DNA from: Pseudomonas mangrovi
GTDB taxonomy: Bacteria > Pseudomonadota > Gammaproteobacteria > Pseudomonadales > Pseudomonadaceae
Direction: 5' to 3'
DNA: 64,000 nt
NCBI RefSeq assembly: GCF_003052585.1
Contig: NZ_QASN01000019.1
Coordinates: 248,001-312,000, forward strand
Below, piece by piece: positions 23,076 to 31,496 of this stretch. The stretch's first letter is position 1. Every line of letters starts with the position of its first letter. The notes beneath the pieces were generated by a model. It was not told where the DNA came from. It worked only from the letters and a program-made list of their open reading frames with translations, and ran no database searches. The translations under genes and the position numbers were made by a program.

Positions 23076-23164
23076 GACAGCAGACGATTTGCTCGAAGCG
23101 GGTGAGGAACCAGGGGACTCGCGCGGCGACCCGCGGCCGCGGCAGTCAGGGGCTTTCACCCGTC

Positions 23165-23824
23165 TCAGTGCTTGGATTCGAGAATCAGCACGCCCTGCTC
23201 TTCGCGCCAGCCCACCCGACTGAGAAAGCTCATGCCCAGCAGCGCCTGGGTTGGCGAACCGCCCTCCAGCACCACACCCTCGACACCAAGCACGGTGAGC
23301 GCGCCGATTTTCACGCTGTCCAGGCGAATCCGCCAGGCGCGCTCGGTGCCGCTGGCGGTGCTCACCACCATGGGCTGCCCGACTACGCGGTAATCGATAT
23401 TCAGTGCGCGGGCCTGGGAGTCGTTCATCGCGATCGAGGTGGCACCGGTGTCGACCATGAACTGCACGCTCTGGCCGTTGACGCTGCCGGCGACCCAGTA
23501 GTGCCCGCCCGCGCCCTTGGCGATGCTGACCTGGGCACGAGTCGAAGGCGCGGTATAACCCTCGGCGCCGCCATACTCGCGACTCAGCTCGAAACGTTGC
23601 TGAACGCCGTTGACCCGAAGCACCGCGCCGCGGGCATCGGCGCTGACCACCTCGACGCCACCCGGACCGACCTGGCCGGCGCGCACCAGCTTGCGCTGAC
23701 CATCCACCAGCAGCACGGCGGCGTTGGGAAACAGCCCCACCACCTGCACCTGCTGCGCAGCTGTCAGCGGCCCCATCACCGCCAGCAGCAGGCCACCAGC
23801 CAATGCCTTGGAAAACACCTTCAT
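23165..23824 (-). CDS. Retropepsin-like aspartic protease (clan AA, TIGR02281 type)
   Basis: A 219-aa exported protein with a signal peptide (about residues 1-23). A C-terminal single-lobe retropepsin domain follows, with its active site at FMVDTGATSIAM (Asp125) and the second family motif LLGMSFL near the end. Single-lobe proteases of this type dimerise. The start is ATG 23824 with AGGAGG upstream; the longer frame is not conserved. The substrate is unknown. It sits between thiL and ribA, a place where P. aeruginosa carries pgpA and other genes as I recall. Confidence 0.85.
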   Translation of the reverse strand: MKVFSKALAGGLLLAVMGPLTAAQQVQVVGLFPNAAVLLVDGQRKLVRAGQVGPGGVEVVSADARGAVLRVNGVQQRFELSREYGGAEGYTAPSTRAQVSIAKGAGGHYWVAGSVNGQSVQFMVDTGATSIAMNDSQARALNIDYRVVGQPMVVSTASGTERAWRIRLDSVKIGALTVLGVEGVVLEGGSPTQALLGMSFLSRVGWREEQGVLILESKH

Positions 23825-23930
23825 CCGAAATCCTCCTTGCCAGACGTCTGCTGCGGGGCACCGGCCGAGCACCCCGAAGCGCTCCACAGGATACCCAAAG
23901 CCGATTCGATTTCCGGGCGACAGGTCATGC

Positions 23931-24890
23931 TCAGCGGGAAAAGTGCTGGAAACCGGCAGCCGGCACGCTCAGCGGCCGGCCGGCGGCGTCCCGCAAGTGC
24001 ACACCTTCGCCCGCCTCCACCCGGCCGATCACCTGGACCGGCCAGCCTTCGGCCAGCAGAGCGTCCAGTTGTTCCGGCGGCAGGCAGAACAGCAGCACAT
24101 AGTCGTCGCCGCCGCTCAGCGCATGGCGCCGCGCCGTGTCGATGGGTTCGACGGCCAGCAGCGCCTGGGACAGCGGCACTCGCTCGAGCTCGACCACCAG
24201 CGCCACGTCCGAGGCGCTGGCAATGTGCGCGCAATCGCCGAGCAGTCCGTCGGAGATATCCTGCGCCGCGCTCGCTCGCCCGCGCAGAGCCTGGCCCAGG
24301 GCCAGCTGCGGAGCTGGCGTCCAGTAGTGGGCAAGCAGGCTCTCGACCTGCGAGTCGATTGCCGGACGCTGCCCGAGCACATACGGCAGCGCTCCCGCCG
24401 CATCGCCCAGACAACCGCCGACACAGAGCAGATCACCCGGCCGCGCACCGCTGCGCAGCAGGGCCTGGCCAGCCGGAAGCCGACCGAAGACCGTGATGTT
24501 GATGTTCAACGGACCACGGGTGGTATCGCCGCCGATCAGCCGCAGGTCGCAGGCGGCGGCCATCTTTTCCAGGCCCGCAGAAAAGCCCTGCAGCCAATCG
24601 GCACTCGCCGCAGGCAGGGTCAATGCCAGGCTGAAACCCAGCGGCGCGGCGCCCATCGCCGCCAGGTCGCTGGCGGCGCAGGCCAGCGCACGCTGGGCCA
24701 GCAGAAAGGGATCGCAGGGATCAGGGAAGTGCACGCCGGCGACCAGGCTGTCGGTGGACACCGCCAGTTGCTCGCCGGGCGCCAGTTCGAGCAGGGCACA
24801 GTCGTCACCGATGCCCAGCACCAGACCCTGGCCGGTGCGGGCACAGGCCGCTTCGGCGAAGAAGCGACGGATCAGCTCGAACTCGCCCAT
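23931..24890 (-). CDS. thiL: Thiamine-monophosphate kinase
   Basis: Phosphorylates thiamine monophosphate to TPP, the active cofactor and the ligand of the riboswitch before thiC. The 319-aa protein has the PurM-like fold. Family motifs are GIGDDCAL near the N-terminus (metal-binding Asp), STDSLVAGVHF, SDLAAMGAAPLGF, GGDTTRG, AAQDISDGLLGD and LSGGDDYVLLF. It follows nusB in the minus-strand order nusB-thiL with a 48-base gap, as in many gamma-proteobacteria. pgpA, its common downstream neighbour, is absent. Confidence 0.96.
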   Translation of the reverse strand: MGEFELIRRFFAEAACARTGQGLVLGIGDDCALLELAPGEQLAVSTDSLVAGVHFPDPCDPFLLAQRALACAASDLAAMGAAPLGFSLALTLPAASADWLQGFSAGLEKMAAACDLRLIGGDTTRGPLNINITVFGRLPAGQALLRSGARPGDLLCVGGCLGDAAGALPYVLGQRPAIDSQVESLLAHYWTPAPQLALGQALRGRASAAQDISDGLLGDCAHIASASDVALVVELERVPLSQALLAVEPIDTARRHALSGGDDYVLLFCLPPEQLDALLAEGWPVQVIGRVEAGEGVHLRDAAGRPLSVPAAGFQHFSR

Positions 24891-24938
24891 GCCTCATCGG
24901 CTCCGCAGGTGCGACTGCAGATGCAGTCGCGGGGTAAA

Positions 24939-25421
24939 TCAGCCGCGGCCGCCACGCACTTCCGCCGCGCGCAGGCGCGGTGCCAGCTTGTCCAGCACAC
25001 CGTTGACGAACTTGTGCCCGTCGGTGGCGCCGAACACCTTGGCCAGCTCGATGCCTTCGTTGATCACCACCTTGTAGGGCACATCCACGCGCTGCTGCAG
25101 CTCATAGGCACAGAGGCGCAGGATCGCCAGCTCGACCGGGTCGAGCTCGTCCAGCGCGCGGTCGAGACAGGGAGCGATCAGCTCGTCGAGCTCGGTCTTC
25201 AGACGCGGCACGCCATGCAGGATCTCGTGGAAGTAGGCACCGTCGACCCCGGAGAAATCGTTGTCGACGCGAAACTGCGCTTCGATCTCGTTGAGCGACT
25301 GGCCGGCCACGTGCCACTGGTAGAGCGCCTGCATCGCCAGCGTACGGGCGACCCGGCGAGTGGCGATGCGGCCCTTGGCCTTGGGTGCCGGCTCCTGGCT
25401 GTCGTCGTGATTGAGGCTCAC
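24939..25421 (-). CDS. nusB: Transcription antitermination protein NusB
   Basis: NusB pairs with S10 (rpsJ, at the far end of this window) on boxA RNA during rRNA antitermination. The 160-aa product has the all-helical family sequence [35 protein letters not shown] and [18 protein letters not shown]. An unusually polar N-terminal tail of about 20 residues precedes it. The start is GTG 25421, which overlaps the ribH stop (GTGA) and has GGAGG four bases upstream. The order ribH-nusB-thiL is conserved widely. Confidence 0.96.
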   Translation of the reverse strand: MSLNHDDSQEPAPKAKGRIATRRVARTLAMQALYQWHVAGQSLNEIEAQFRVDNDFSGVDGAYFHEILHGVPRLKTELDELIAPCLDRALDELDPVELAILRLCAYELQQRVDVPYKVVINEGIELAKVFGATDGHKFVNGVLDKLAPRLRAAEVRGGRG

Positions 25422-25894
25422 TTGGCCTCCAGCTGCGCCAGCAGGCTGACCATTTCCAGGGCGGACAGGGCGGCTTCGGCGCCCTTGTTGCCGGCCTTGG
25501 TGCCGGAACGCTCGATGGCCTGCTCGATGGAGTCGACGGTCAGCACGCCGAAGGCAACCGGCACGCCGAACTCCATCGACACCTGGGCCAGGCCCTTGGT
25601 GCATTCACCGGCAACGTATTCGAAGTGCGGGGTACCGCCACGGATCACCGCGCCCAGGGCGATGATCGCGTCGTACTCGCTGCGCTGGGCGACCTTCTGC
25701 GCCACCAGCGGAATCTCGAAGGCACCCGGCGCGCGGATGATGGTGATGTCGGACTCGCTCACGCCGTGGCGAACCAGCGCGTCGACGGCGCCGCTGACGA
25801 GGCTCTCCACGACGAAGCTGTTGAAGCGGCCGACCACCAGGGCGAACTTGCCTTTGGGGGCGATGAAAGTACCTTCGATGGTCTTCAGGGTCAT
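25418..25894 (-). CDS. ribH: 6,7-dimethyl-8-ribityllumazine synthase
   Basis: Condenses the ribBA product (3,4-dihydroxy-2-butanone 4-phosphate) with the pyrimidine intermediate to make lumazine, the substrate of RibE. The 158-aa protein has [19 protein letters not shown], the substrate loop [32 protein letters not shown] and [17 protein letters not shown]. It normally assembles into 60-mers or smaller shells. It is translationally coupled to nusB. The 175-base gap to ribBA is filled by a long palindrome. Confidence 0.97.
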   Translation of the reverse strand: MTLKTIEGTFIAPKGKFALVVGRFNSFVVESLVSGAVDALVRHGVSESDITIIRAPGAFEIPLVAQKVAQRSEYDAIIALGAVIRGGTPHFEYVAGECTKGLAQVSMEFGVPVAFGVLTVDSIEQAIERSGTKAGNKGAEAALSALEMVSLLAQLEAK

Positions 25895-25939
25895 GGATGA
25901 ATCTCGTCTGCGTTAAAGAGCTTAAAAATGTTCGAATTC

Positions 25940-26069
25940 GGTGCTGCAGCGCGTAACGAGCGCAGGACAGACAAGGCGAAAACAGGCGAGGCGGCGGAGT
26001 TTACTGATGTAAATAAGCAAGCCGAGCCTGTTTTCAACGCAGTATGTCCAAGCGCAGTAGCGCCGGCGA
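25940..26069. repeat. Long imperfect palindrome between ribBA and ribH
   Basis: The sequence is symmetric about position 26006-26007. The inner arms are TTTAC / GTAAA around TGAT. The next arms, GAAAACAGGC (25978-25987) and GCCTGTTTTC (26026-26035), are perfect and exactly equidistant. Weaker matches (GACA, GCGC) continue outward. It abuts the ribBA stop. The length and composition suggest a dispersed repeat of pseudomonads or a REP-like element. As RNA it would form a large hairpin between two genes under the same FMN riboswitch. Confidence 0.7.
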
Positions 26070-27158
26070 CTATTCAGCGGGCAGGTATTCTACTACCTCG
26101 AGATCAAAGCCGGATATCGCGTTGAACTTCATCGGCGAACTGAGCAGGCGCATCTTGCGCACGCCCAGGTCGCGCAGAATCTGCGACCCGGCGCCGACCG
26201 TGCTGTAGGTCACCGGCGGCTTGCTCGGCGCCGAATCGACCTCGCGCAGGTTGGCCAGCACCGCTTCGCCACCCGGCTGATGCCCCAGCAGCAGCACCAC
26301 GCCGCTGCCGCAACGCGCCACTTCGGCCATGGCCGCACGCAGACTCCAGCGCCCCGGCTGGCGCACCAGCAGCAGGTCGCGCAGCGGGTCCATGCTGTGC
26401 ACCCGCACCAGGGTCGGCTGCTCGGCGCAGATCTCGCCCAGGGTCAGCGCCAGGTGCACGTCGCCCTCCACCGAATCGCGATAGGTGACCAGGTTGAAGG
26501 CCCCCAGCTCGGTATCCAGCGACTGCTCGGACACCCGCTGCACGGTGCGCTCGTGCAGCAGGCGGTAGTGAATCAGATCGGCGATGGTGCCGATTTTCAG
26601 GTTGTGCTCGGCGGCGAACACTTCCAGCTCCGGGCGGCGGGCCATGGTGCCGTCGTCATTCATGATCTCGCAGATCACCCCGCTGGCCTCGTAACCGGCC
26701 ATCCGCGCCAGATCGCAGGCTGCCTCGGTATGCCCGGCACGCGCCAGTACGCCGCCCGGCTGGGCCATCAGCGGGAAGACGTGGCCCGGACTGACGATGT
26801 CGTCGGCCTTGGCATTGCGTGCCACCGCCGCCTGCACGGTGCGCGCGCGGTCGGCAGCGGAGATGCCGGTGGTGACGCCTTCGGCAGCCTCGATCGAGAC
26901 GGTGAACTTGGTGCCGAAGCCGGACCCGTTGCGCGGCGCCATCAGCGGCAGCTTGAGCAGCTCGCAGCGCTCGCGGGTCATCGGCATGCAGATCAGGCCG
27001 CGGGCGTGCTTGGCCATGAAGTTGATGTGCTCGGCGGTGACGCATTCGGAGGCGATGATGATGTCGCCCTCGTTCTCGCGGTCCTCGTCATCCATCAGGA
27101 TGACCATCTTGCCGGCGCGGATGTCTTCGATGAGTTCTTCAGCGGTATTCAGAGCCAT
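26070..27158 (-). CDS. ribBA: 3,4-dihydroxy-2-butanone 4-phosphate synthase with degenerate GTP cyclohydrolase II domain
   Basis: The N-terminal ~200 residues are an intact RibB domain: MDDEDRENEGDIIIASE (acidic metal site), HARGLICMPMT, the TTGISAADRARTV loop, GHVFPLMAQPGGVL with HTEAACDL, and GVICEIMNDDGTMAR. The C-terminal ~160 residues align to GTP cyclohydrolase II but lack its zinc cysteines: where RibA has HSECLTGD...RCDCG, this has VHSMDPLRDLLLV and no cysteine. So only DHBP synthase activity is expected, and the separate ribA gene supplies the cyclohydrolase. The 362-aa two-domain form is typical of Pseudomonas. It lies 10 bases after ribE. Confidence 0.95.
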   Translation of the reverse strand: MALNTAEELIEDIRAGKMVILMDDEDRENEGDIIIASECVTAEHINFMAKHARGLICMPMTRERCELLKLPLMAPRNGSGFGTKFTVSIEAAEGVTTGISAADRARTVQAAVARNAKADDIVSPGHVFPLMAQPGGVLARAGHTEAACDLARMAGYEASGVICEIMNDDGTMARRPELEVFAAEHNLKIGTIADLIHYRLLHERTVQRVSEQSLDTELGAFNLVTYRDSVEGDVHLALTLGEICAEQPTLVRVHSMDPLRDLLLVRQPGRWSLRAAMAEVARCGSGVVLLLGHQPGGEAVLANLREVDSAPSKPPVTYSTVGAGSQILRDLGVRKMRLLSSPMKFNAISGFDLEVVEYLPAE

Positions 27159-27168
27159 GGACCGGTTC

Positions 27169-27831
27169 TCACTTGTTCAGGTAGCCGTGTTCGGCGAGGA
27201 AGCTTTCGGTGAGGCCCGAAGCATTGGGTTCGGCGGCTTTGTCACCGAGCAGCAGGCGTTCCAGATAGCGCGCCAGCAGGTCGACTTCGAGGTTCACCTG
27301 CCTGCCGGGGCGGTAGTCGACCATGATGGTCTCGGCCAGGGTGTGCGGGACTATGGTCAGCTCGAATTCGGCGCCGTTGACCGCGTTCACCGTCAGGCTG
27401 GTGCCGTCCACGGTGATCGAGCCCTTGAGCGCGATGTACTTCGCCAGCTCACGCGGCGCGCGGATGCGGAACTGCACGGCGCGGGCATTTTCCTCGCGGG
27501 CGACGACCTCGCCGATGCCGTCGACATGACCGCTGACCAGATGCCCGCCAAGGCGACTGGAAGGCGTCAGCGCTTTTTCCAGGTTCACCCGGCTGCCGGC
27601 TTTCAGATCGATGAACGCGGTGCGCGCCAAGGTCTCGCGACTGACGTCGGCCCAGAAGCCGTCGCCGGGCAGCTCGACCGCGGTCAGGCACACACCGTTG
27701 ACCGCGATGCTGTCGCCCAGCTTGACGTCGGCCAGGTCGAGCTTGCCGGTCTGCACGTATACGCGCACGTCGCCGCCCTTGGGCGTAAGCGCACGGATGC
27801 TGCCGATGGCTTCGATTATTCCTGTGAACAT
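27169..27831 (-). CDS. ribE: Riboflavin synthase alpha subunit
   Basis: Dismutates two lumazine molecules to riboflavin. The 220-aa protein is two tandem lumazine-binding beta-barrels. The first starts MFTGIIEAIGSI and contains SIAVNGVCLTA. The second contains HLVSGHVDGIGEV, SITVDGTSLTVNAV and LTIVPHTLAET. The start is the ATG of MFTGIIE. It is the first gene after the FMN riboswitch and should be the most directly controlled gene of the ribE-ribBA-ribH series. Confidence 0.97.
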   Translation of the reverse strand: MFTGIIEAIGSIRALTPKGGDVRVYVQTGKLDLADVKLGDSIAVNGVCLTAVELPGDGFWADVSRETLARTAFIDLKAGSRVNLEKALTPSSRLGGHLVSGHVDGIGEVVAREENARAVQFRIRAPRELAKYIALKGSITVDGTSLTVNAVNGAEFELTIVPHTLAETIMVDYRPGRQVNLEVDLLARYLERLLLGDKAAEPNASGLTESFLAEHGYLNK

Positions 27832-27970
27832 GACGCCTCCCACGAACGGAAGGCCGATGACAGATGCCGCATGAGGAACTCCTGTTTAGTTAAAAACAGG
27901 GCGTACCGATCGATAGGGAACGCAGTGGCACGGCCAGGCCGCGCCATCACTGGCTATCCCGCTCTCTCTT

Positions 27971-28150
27971 TATCCGGACTATGACCGTCGGCCCCGGAAT
28001 CGCACCGGGTCTGCTTGACCCTGTACGGCGGAGCCGCACAGGCGCTCGCGGGCTAGGCCAGGCCAGGCTCTGGATCAGCGATCCGAAGCAGGCTCCGTAG
28101 GCCATTACCGCCGGTGGGGAATTGCACCCCGCCCTGAGAACGTTTCTGCC
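27971..28150 (-). promoter_or_regulatory. FMN riboswitch (RFN element) upstream of ribE
   Basis: On the minus strand the RFN blocks occur in order: CTCAGGGCGGGGTGCAATTC, CCCACCGGCGGTAATGG, AGCCCGCGAGC, then CAGACCCGGTGCGATTCCGG and GGCCGACGGTCATAGTCCGG. The fold closes about 140 bases before the ribE ATG. It lies between ribD and ribE, so ribD-nrdR are outside its control while ribE, ribBA and ribH are inside. Confidence 0.96.
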
Positions 28151-28339
28151 CTTTCAGGCAGGCGTGCGTTTTATCACATTTGCCTGCGTCGGCGCATGGC
28201 TATCGCGGCCATAGCCTTTGCTGGCATGAGCGGTCTCGGCCAATGCACTGCCGTAAAACGGTCGAAAGCGCCAGATCAGCGCAGGCCCAGCGACGACGAC
28301 GGGCTGTCGGGCGGCACGCTGAGACCGAGTCGCCTAAAG

Positions 28340-28492
28340 CATCCCTCACCCGCCTTCGGCACCCTCTCCCGATGGAGAGGGAAAGGCCGCGGCATGTCGA
28401 TACGTCGAGGAGTTGCCCCACACCGCACCATCGCCCCGCAGCTTTCTTTCTCCCTCCGGGAGAAGGTGGCGCGCAGCGCCGGATGAGGGATG
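28340..28492. mobile_element. MITE-like non-coding element with terminal inverted repeats
   Basis: The outer ends are a perfect 9-bp inverted repeat, CATCCCTCA (28340-28348) and TGAGGGATG (28484-28492). The similarity continues inward with gaps: ACCCTCTCCC on the left pairs with GGGAGAAGGTGG on the right. Two small hairpins (CCTCTCC..GGAGAGG near 28363-28381 and TTCTCCC..GGGAGAA near 28448-28464) flank the middle. It encodes nothing credible. It sits between the ribD stop and the FMN riboswitch. CCCTCA..CCCTCTCCC elements are common dispersed repeats in pseudomonads and xanthomonads. Confidence 0.65.
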
Positions 28493-28513
28493 GCCCGGCC
28501 TGCAGGGTGTCAC

Positions 28514-29626
28514 CTACCGACGCGGCACCGCGCGGATCCGCCAGTCATCACCGAAGGCGCGGATATCCTGGATCTGCAACTGTTGCGCTTCGGCCATGCG
28601 CTGCAGCGGCCAGTCGAGCAGCGGCCGAGCATCGGAGCCGAGCAGCTTGGGCGCGACGAAGATCTGGTACTCATCGACCAGCCCGGCGCGCGCGAAGGCG
28701 CCAGCCAGGCGCGGGCCGGCCTCGACCAGCAGCTCGTTGGCGCCGCGCTCGCCGAGCAGGCGCAGCAGCGCCGGCAGATCGACATGGCCATCGCCACCGG
28801 GCAGCGCCAGCACCTCGTGCCCCCGCCCACGCAGAACACCGGCCGCATCGCCCTCGGCACAGCAGGCCACCAGCGCCGCACCCGCCTTGAAGAAGGGTGC
28901 ATCCGCCGGCACCCGCAGGCGCCCGTCGATCAGCACGCGCTGTGGCAGGCGCCCGGCCGCCAGCGCGCGCTGCTCGTCGTCCAGGCCGAGCTCGTCCGGG
29001 CGCACGGTAAGCCGGGCCTCATCCTGCAGCACGGTATCGGCGCCACTGAGCACGGCACTGGACCGCGCACGCAAGCGCTGTACCTCGGCACGCGCCGCCG
29101 GCCCGGTGATCCACTGGCTCTCGCCACTGGCCATGGCGGTGCGCCCATCCAGGCTCATCGCCAGCTTCACCCGCACCAGCGGCAAACCAGTCTGCATGCG
29201 CTTGACGAAGCCTGCATTCAGCTCGCGCGCCTCGCTCTCCAGCACCCCGCTCGCCACCTCGATGCCGGCCTCGCGCAAACGCTGCAGACCGCCGCCATCG
29301 ACCTGCGGATTGGGGTCACCCATGGCCGCCACCACTCGCGCCACACCGGCACGGATCAGCGCATCGGCGCAGGGCGGCGTACGACCATGATGACTGCAGG
29401 GCTCCAGGGTGACGTAGGCGGTGGCACCACGGGCGCGTTCGCCGGCCGCGCGCAGGGCATGCAGCTCGGCGTGCGGCTCGCCGGCGCGCAGATGCCAGCC
29501 TTCGCCGACCACCTCGCCGTCACGCACGATCACGCAGCCGACGCGGGGATTGGGATGGGTGGAATACAGACCCTTGCGCGCCAGCTCCAGCGCACGGGCC
29601 ATGTAGTGCGCGTCGAGCGCGCTCAT
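28514..29626 (-). CDS. ribD: Bifunctional riboflavin deaminase/reductase
   Basis: Performs the second and third steps of riboflavin synthesis. The 370-aa protein has an N-terminal zinc deaminase domain, with HAELHAL and [11 protein letters not shown] carrying the ligands. The C-terminal reductase domain has [30 protein letters not shown] and the NADPH-binding [14 protein letters not shown]. Its ATG overlaps the nrdR stop by four bases, so nrdR-ribD are co-translated. Downstream are a MITE-like element and then the FMN riboswitch. Confidence 0.97.
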   Translation of the reverse strand: MSALDAHYMARALELARKGLYSTHPNPRVGCVIVRDGEVVGEGWHLRAGEPHAELHALRAAGERARGATAYVTLEPCSHHGRTPPCADALIRAGVARVVAAMGDPNPQVDGGGLQRLREAGIEVASGVLESEARELNAGFVKRMQTGLPLVRVKLAMSLDGRTAMASGESQWITGPAARAEVQRLRARSSAVLSGADTVLQDEARLTVRPDELGLDDEQRALAAGRLPQRVLIDGRLRVPADAPFFKAGAALVACCAEGDAAGVLRGRGHEVLALPGGDGHVDLPALLRLLGERGANELLVEAGPRLAGAFARAGLVDEYQIFVAPKLLGSDARPLLDWPLQRMAEAQQLQIQDIRAFGDDWRIRAVPRR

Positions 29627-30087
29627 TCGTCGGCCGGCTCGCGCGACAGGCGCTCGATCTCCTCGCGGAATTCCTCGAGATCCTTGAAGCGGCGGTAGAC
29701 CGAGGCGAAGCGGATGTAGGCGATTTCGTCGAGGCGACGCAGCTCGTTCATCACCAGCTCACCGACCACCAGCGACTTGACCTCGCGCTCACCGGTGGCG
29801 CGCAGGCGCTGCTTGATCCGCGCGATGGCCTCTTCCAGGCGCTCGACGCTGACCGGGCGCTTCTCCAGCGCACGCTGCATGCCGGCGCGCAGCTTTTCCT
29901 CGTCGAACGGCTGGCGGCTGCCGTCCTGCTTGATCAGCCGCGGCATCACCAGTTCGGCGGTCTCGAAGGTGGTGAAACGCTCGCCGCAGGCCACGCATTC
30001 ACGGCGCCGGCGCACCTGATCGCCCTCGGCGACCAGGCGCGAGTCGATGACCTTGGTGTCGTTGGCAGAGCAGAACGGGCAGTGCAT
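29623..30087 (-). CDS. nrdR: Transcriptional repressor NrdR
   Basis: A 154-aa zinc-ribbon/ATP-cone regulator of ribonucleotide reductase genes. Zinc ligands are C3, C6, C31 and C34 ([10 protein letters not shown] ... [11 protein letters not shown]). The ATP-cone begins at [20 protein letters not shown], which senses ATP versus dATP. NrdR boxes are expected at nrd operons elsewhere. It starts the nrdR-ribD pair, a very common arrangement, and diverges from the methyltransferase gene. Confidence 0.98.
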   Translation of the reverse strand: MHCPFCSANDTKVIDSRLVAEGDQVRRRRECVACGERFTTFETAELVMPRLIKQDGSRQPFDEEKLRAGMQRALEKRPVSVERLEEAIARIKQRLRATGEREVKSLVVGELVMNELRRLDEIAYIRFASVYRRFKDLEEFREEIERLSREPADE

Positions 30088-30201
30088 GGCAGCGGGTCCG
30101 CAGGCGAAGGGGAGCTCATGGTAGCCGATCCTCCCGGCAAGACAACCTGCGCCGGTTGCGCTATACAGGCGCCCTTTCCACCGTTCAACGAGCCTGACTG
30201 C

Positions 30202-30873
30202 ATGACCCCCAGCGCCCCACAGGAACTCGAACGCAACCTGCAGAGCCTGCTTGGCGATGCACGCCTGGCGGCGACCCGCCTGCCCGGCACCGACCTGTCG
30301 CTGTGGCTGATCGACGAAGCCAACATGGACCGCGCCTTCAGCCCCGAGGAAACCCGGCGGATTCTCGAGGAGCCGCCCTACTGGTGCTTCTGCTGGGCCA
30401 GCGGCCTGGTGCTGGCGCGCTGGCTGGCCGAGCGTCCGGAGTGGGTGCGTGGCAAGCGGGTGCTGGATTTCGGCGCCGGTTCCGGCGTCGCCGCGATTGC
30501 CGCCGCACGTGCCGGGGCGGCCGAGGTGGTCGCCTGCGATCTCGATCCCATGGCGCTGGCGGCCTGCCGGGCGAACGCCGCGCTCAACGGCGTGAGCCTG
30601 AGCTATTCGGCGGACTTCTTCGCCGAGCAGGATCGCTTCGACCTGATCATCGTCGCCGACGTGCTCTACGACCGCGCCAACCTGCCGCTGCTCGATCAGT
30701 TCCTCAGCCGCGGCCAGCGCGCGCTGGTGGCCGACTCACGGGTACGCGACTTCAGTCATCCGCAGTACCGGCGCCTGGACGTGCTCGACGCCTGCACCTG
30801 GCCGGATCTGGCCGAACCCGCCGAGTTTCGCCGGGTCAGCCTGTATCAGGCCGAGCGCGAGACCTGCACATGA
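30202..30873 (+). CDS. Class I SAM-dependent methyltransferase (ETFB lysine methyltransferase-like)
   Basis: A 223-aa Rossmann-fold methyltransferase. Motif I is [15 protein letters not shown], followed by the acidic [11 protein letters not shown] and the [11 protein letters not shown] strand. Together with [18 protein letters not shown] before motif I, these match the METTL20/Nnt1-like protein methyltransferase group. The target is unknown. The start is ATG of [10 protein letters not shown]; the frame extends 40 codons upstream without conservation. Its stop overlaps the thpR ATG (ATGA). Confidence 0.85.
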   Translation: MTPSAPQELERNLQSLLGDARLAATRLPGTDLSLWLIDEANMDRAFSPEETRRILEEPPYWCFCWASGLVLARWLAERPEWVRGKRVLDFGAGSGVAAIAAARAGAAEVVACDLDPMALAACRANAALNGVSLSYSADFFAEQDRFDLIIVADVLYDRANLPLLDQFLSRGQRALVADSRVRDFSHPQYRRLDVLDACTWPDLAEPAEFRRVSLYQAERETCT

Positions 30874-31409
30874 TCGAGGCCACCGAGTCGGACTCGCCGC
30901 TGCGGCTGTTCTTCGCCCTGGGCTGCCCAGCGGATCTGGCCGGCCGCCTCTGTCACTGGCGCGACAGCCTGGGCATCGAAGGGCGGCCGGTACCCGCGGC
31001 CAACCTGCACCTGACCCTGGCCTTCCTCGGCGCCCAGCCGGCACGTCGCCTCACCGCGCTGACGCAGCTGGGCGAGCGCCTGGACGCCCAGGGTTTCGCC
31101 CTCCAGCTGGACCGCTTCGGCATGCTCGGCGAGGACGTCGCCTGCCTGTTCGCAGAGCAGATCCCTGAAGCACTGCTGCGCCTGCACCGGCAGCTGCGCG
31201 AAGGACTCGAGGAGCTGGGCATCACCCTGGACCCGCGCCCCTTCCGCCCGCATCTGACCCTGTTGCGGCAGGCTGCGCCGATCGACGACAGCCACGCGCC
31301 CGCGTTCGCCTGGGACGTACGCCAGTTCGGGTTGTATCTGTCGCAGAACAGCGCGGAGGGCGTGCGCTATCAGCCGTTGGCCAACTGGGCGCTGACTCGC
31401 GCACGCTGA
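30870..31409 (+). CDS. thpR: RNA 2',3'-cyclic phosphodiesterase
   Basis: A 179-aa member of the 2H phosphoesterase family (LigT/ThpR). The two HxTx catalytic motifs are [10 protein letters not shown] (H47) and RPHLTLLRQ (H128), at normal spacing. The N-terminal [10 protein letters not shown] strand fits as well. The family opens 2',3'-cyclic phosphates on RNA ends. It is coupled to the methyltransferase by a four-base overlap. Confidence 0.93.
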   Translation: MIEATESDSPLRLFFALGCPADLAGRLCHWRDSLGIEGRPVPAANLHLTLAFLGAQPARRLTALTQLGERLDAQGFALQLDRFGMLGEDVACLFAEQIPEALLRLHRQLREGLEELGITLDPRPFRPHLTLLRQAAPIDDSHAPAFAWDVRQFGLYLSQNSAEGVRYQPLANWALTRAR

Positions 31410-31496
31410 GCGATGTGGCGCACTTGCTTCCCGTCCCCGCCGCCCCCAACTAACATGCTCAGCCTTGCCGCCCGCCGCCCCATGACGAGAGAACCG

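Noticed and set aside
25928..26125. 65-codon plus-strand frame in the ribBA-ribH gap
   Set aside because: It lies within the long palindrome and the ribBA 3' end; the palindrome explains the sequence better.
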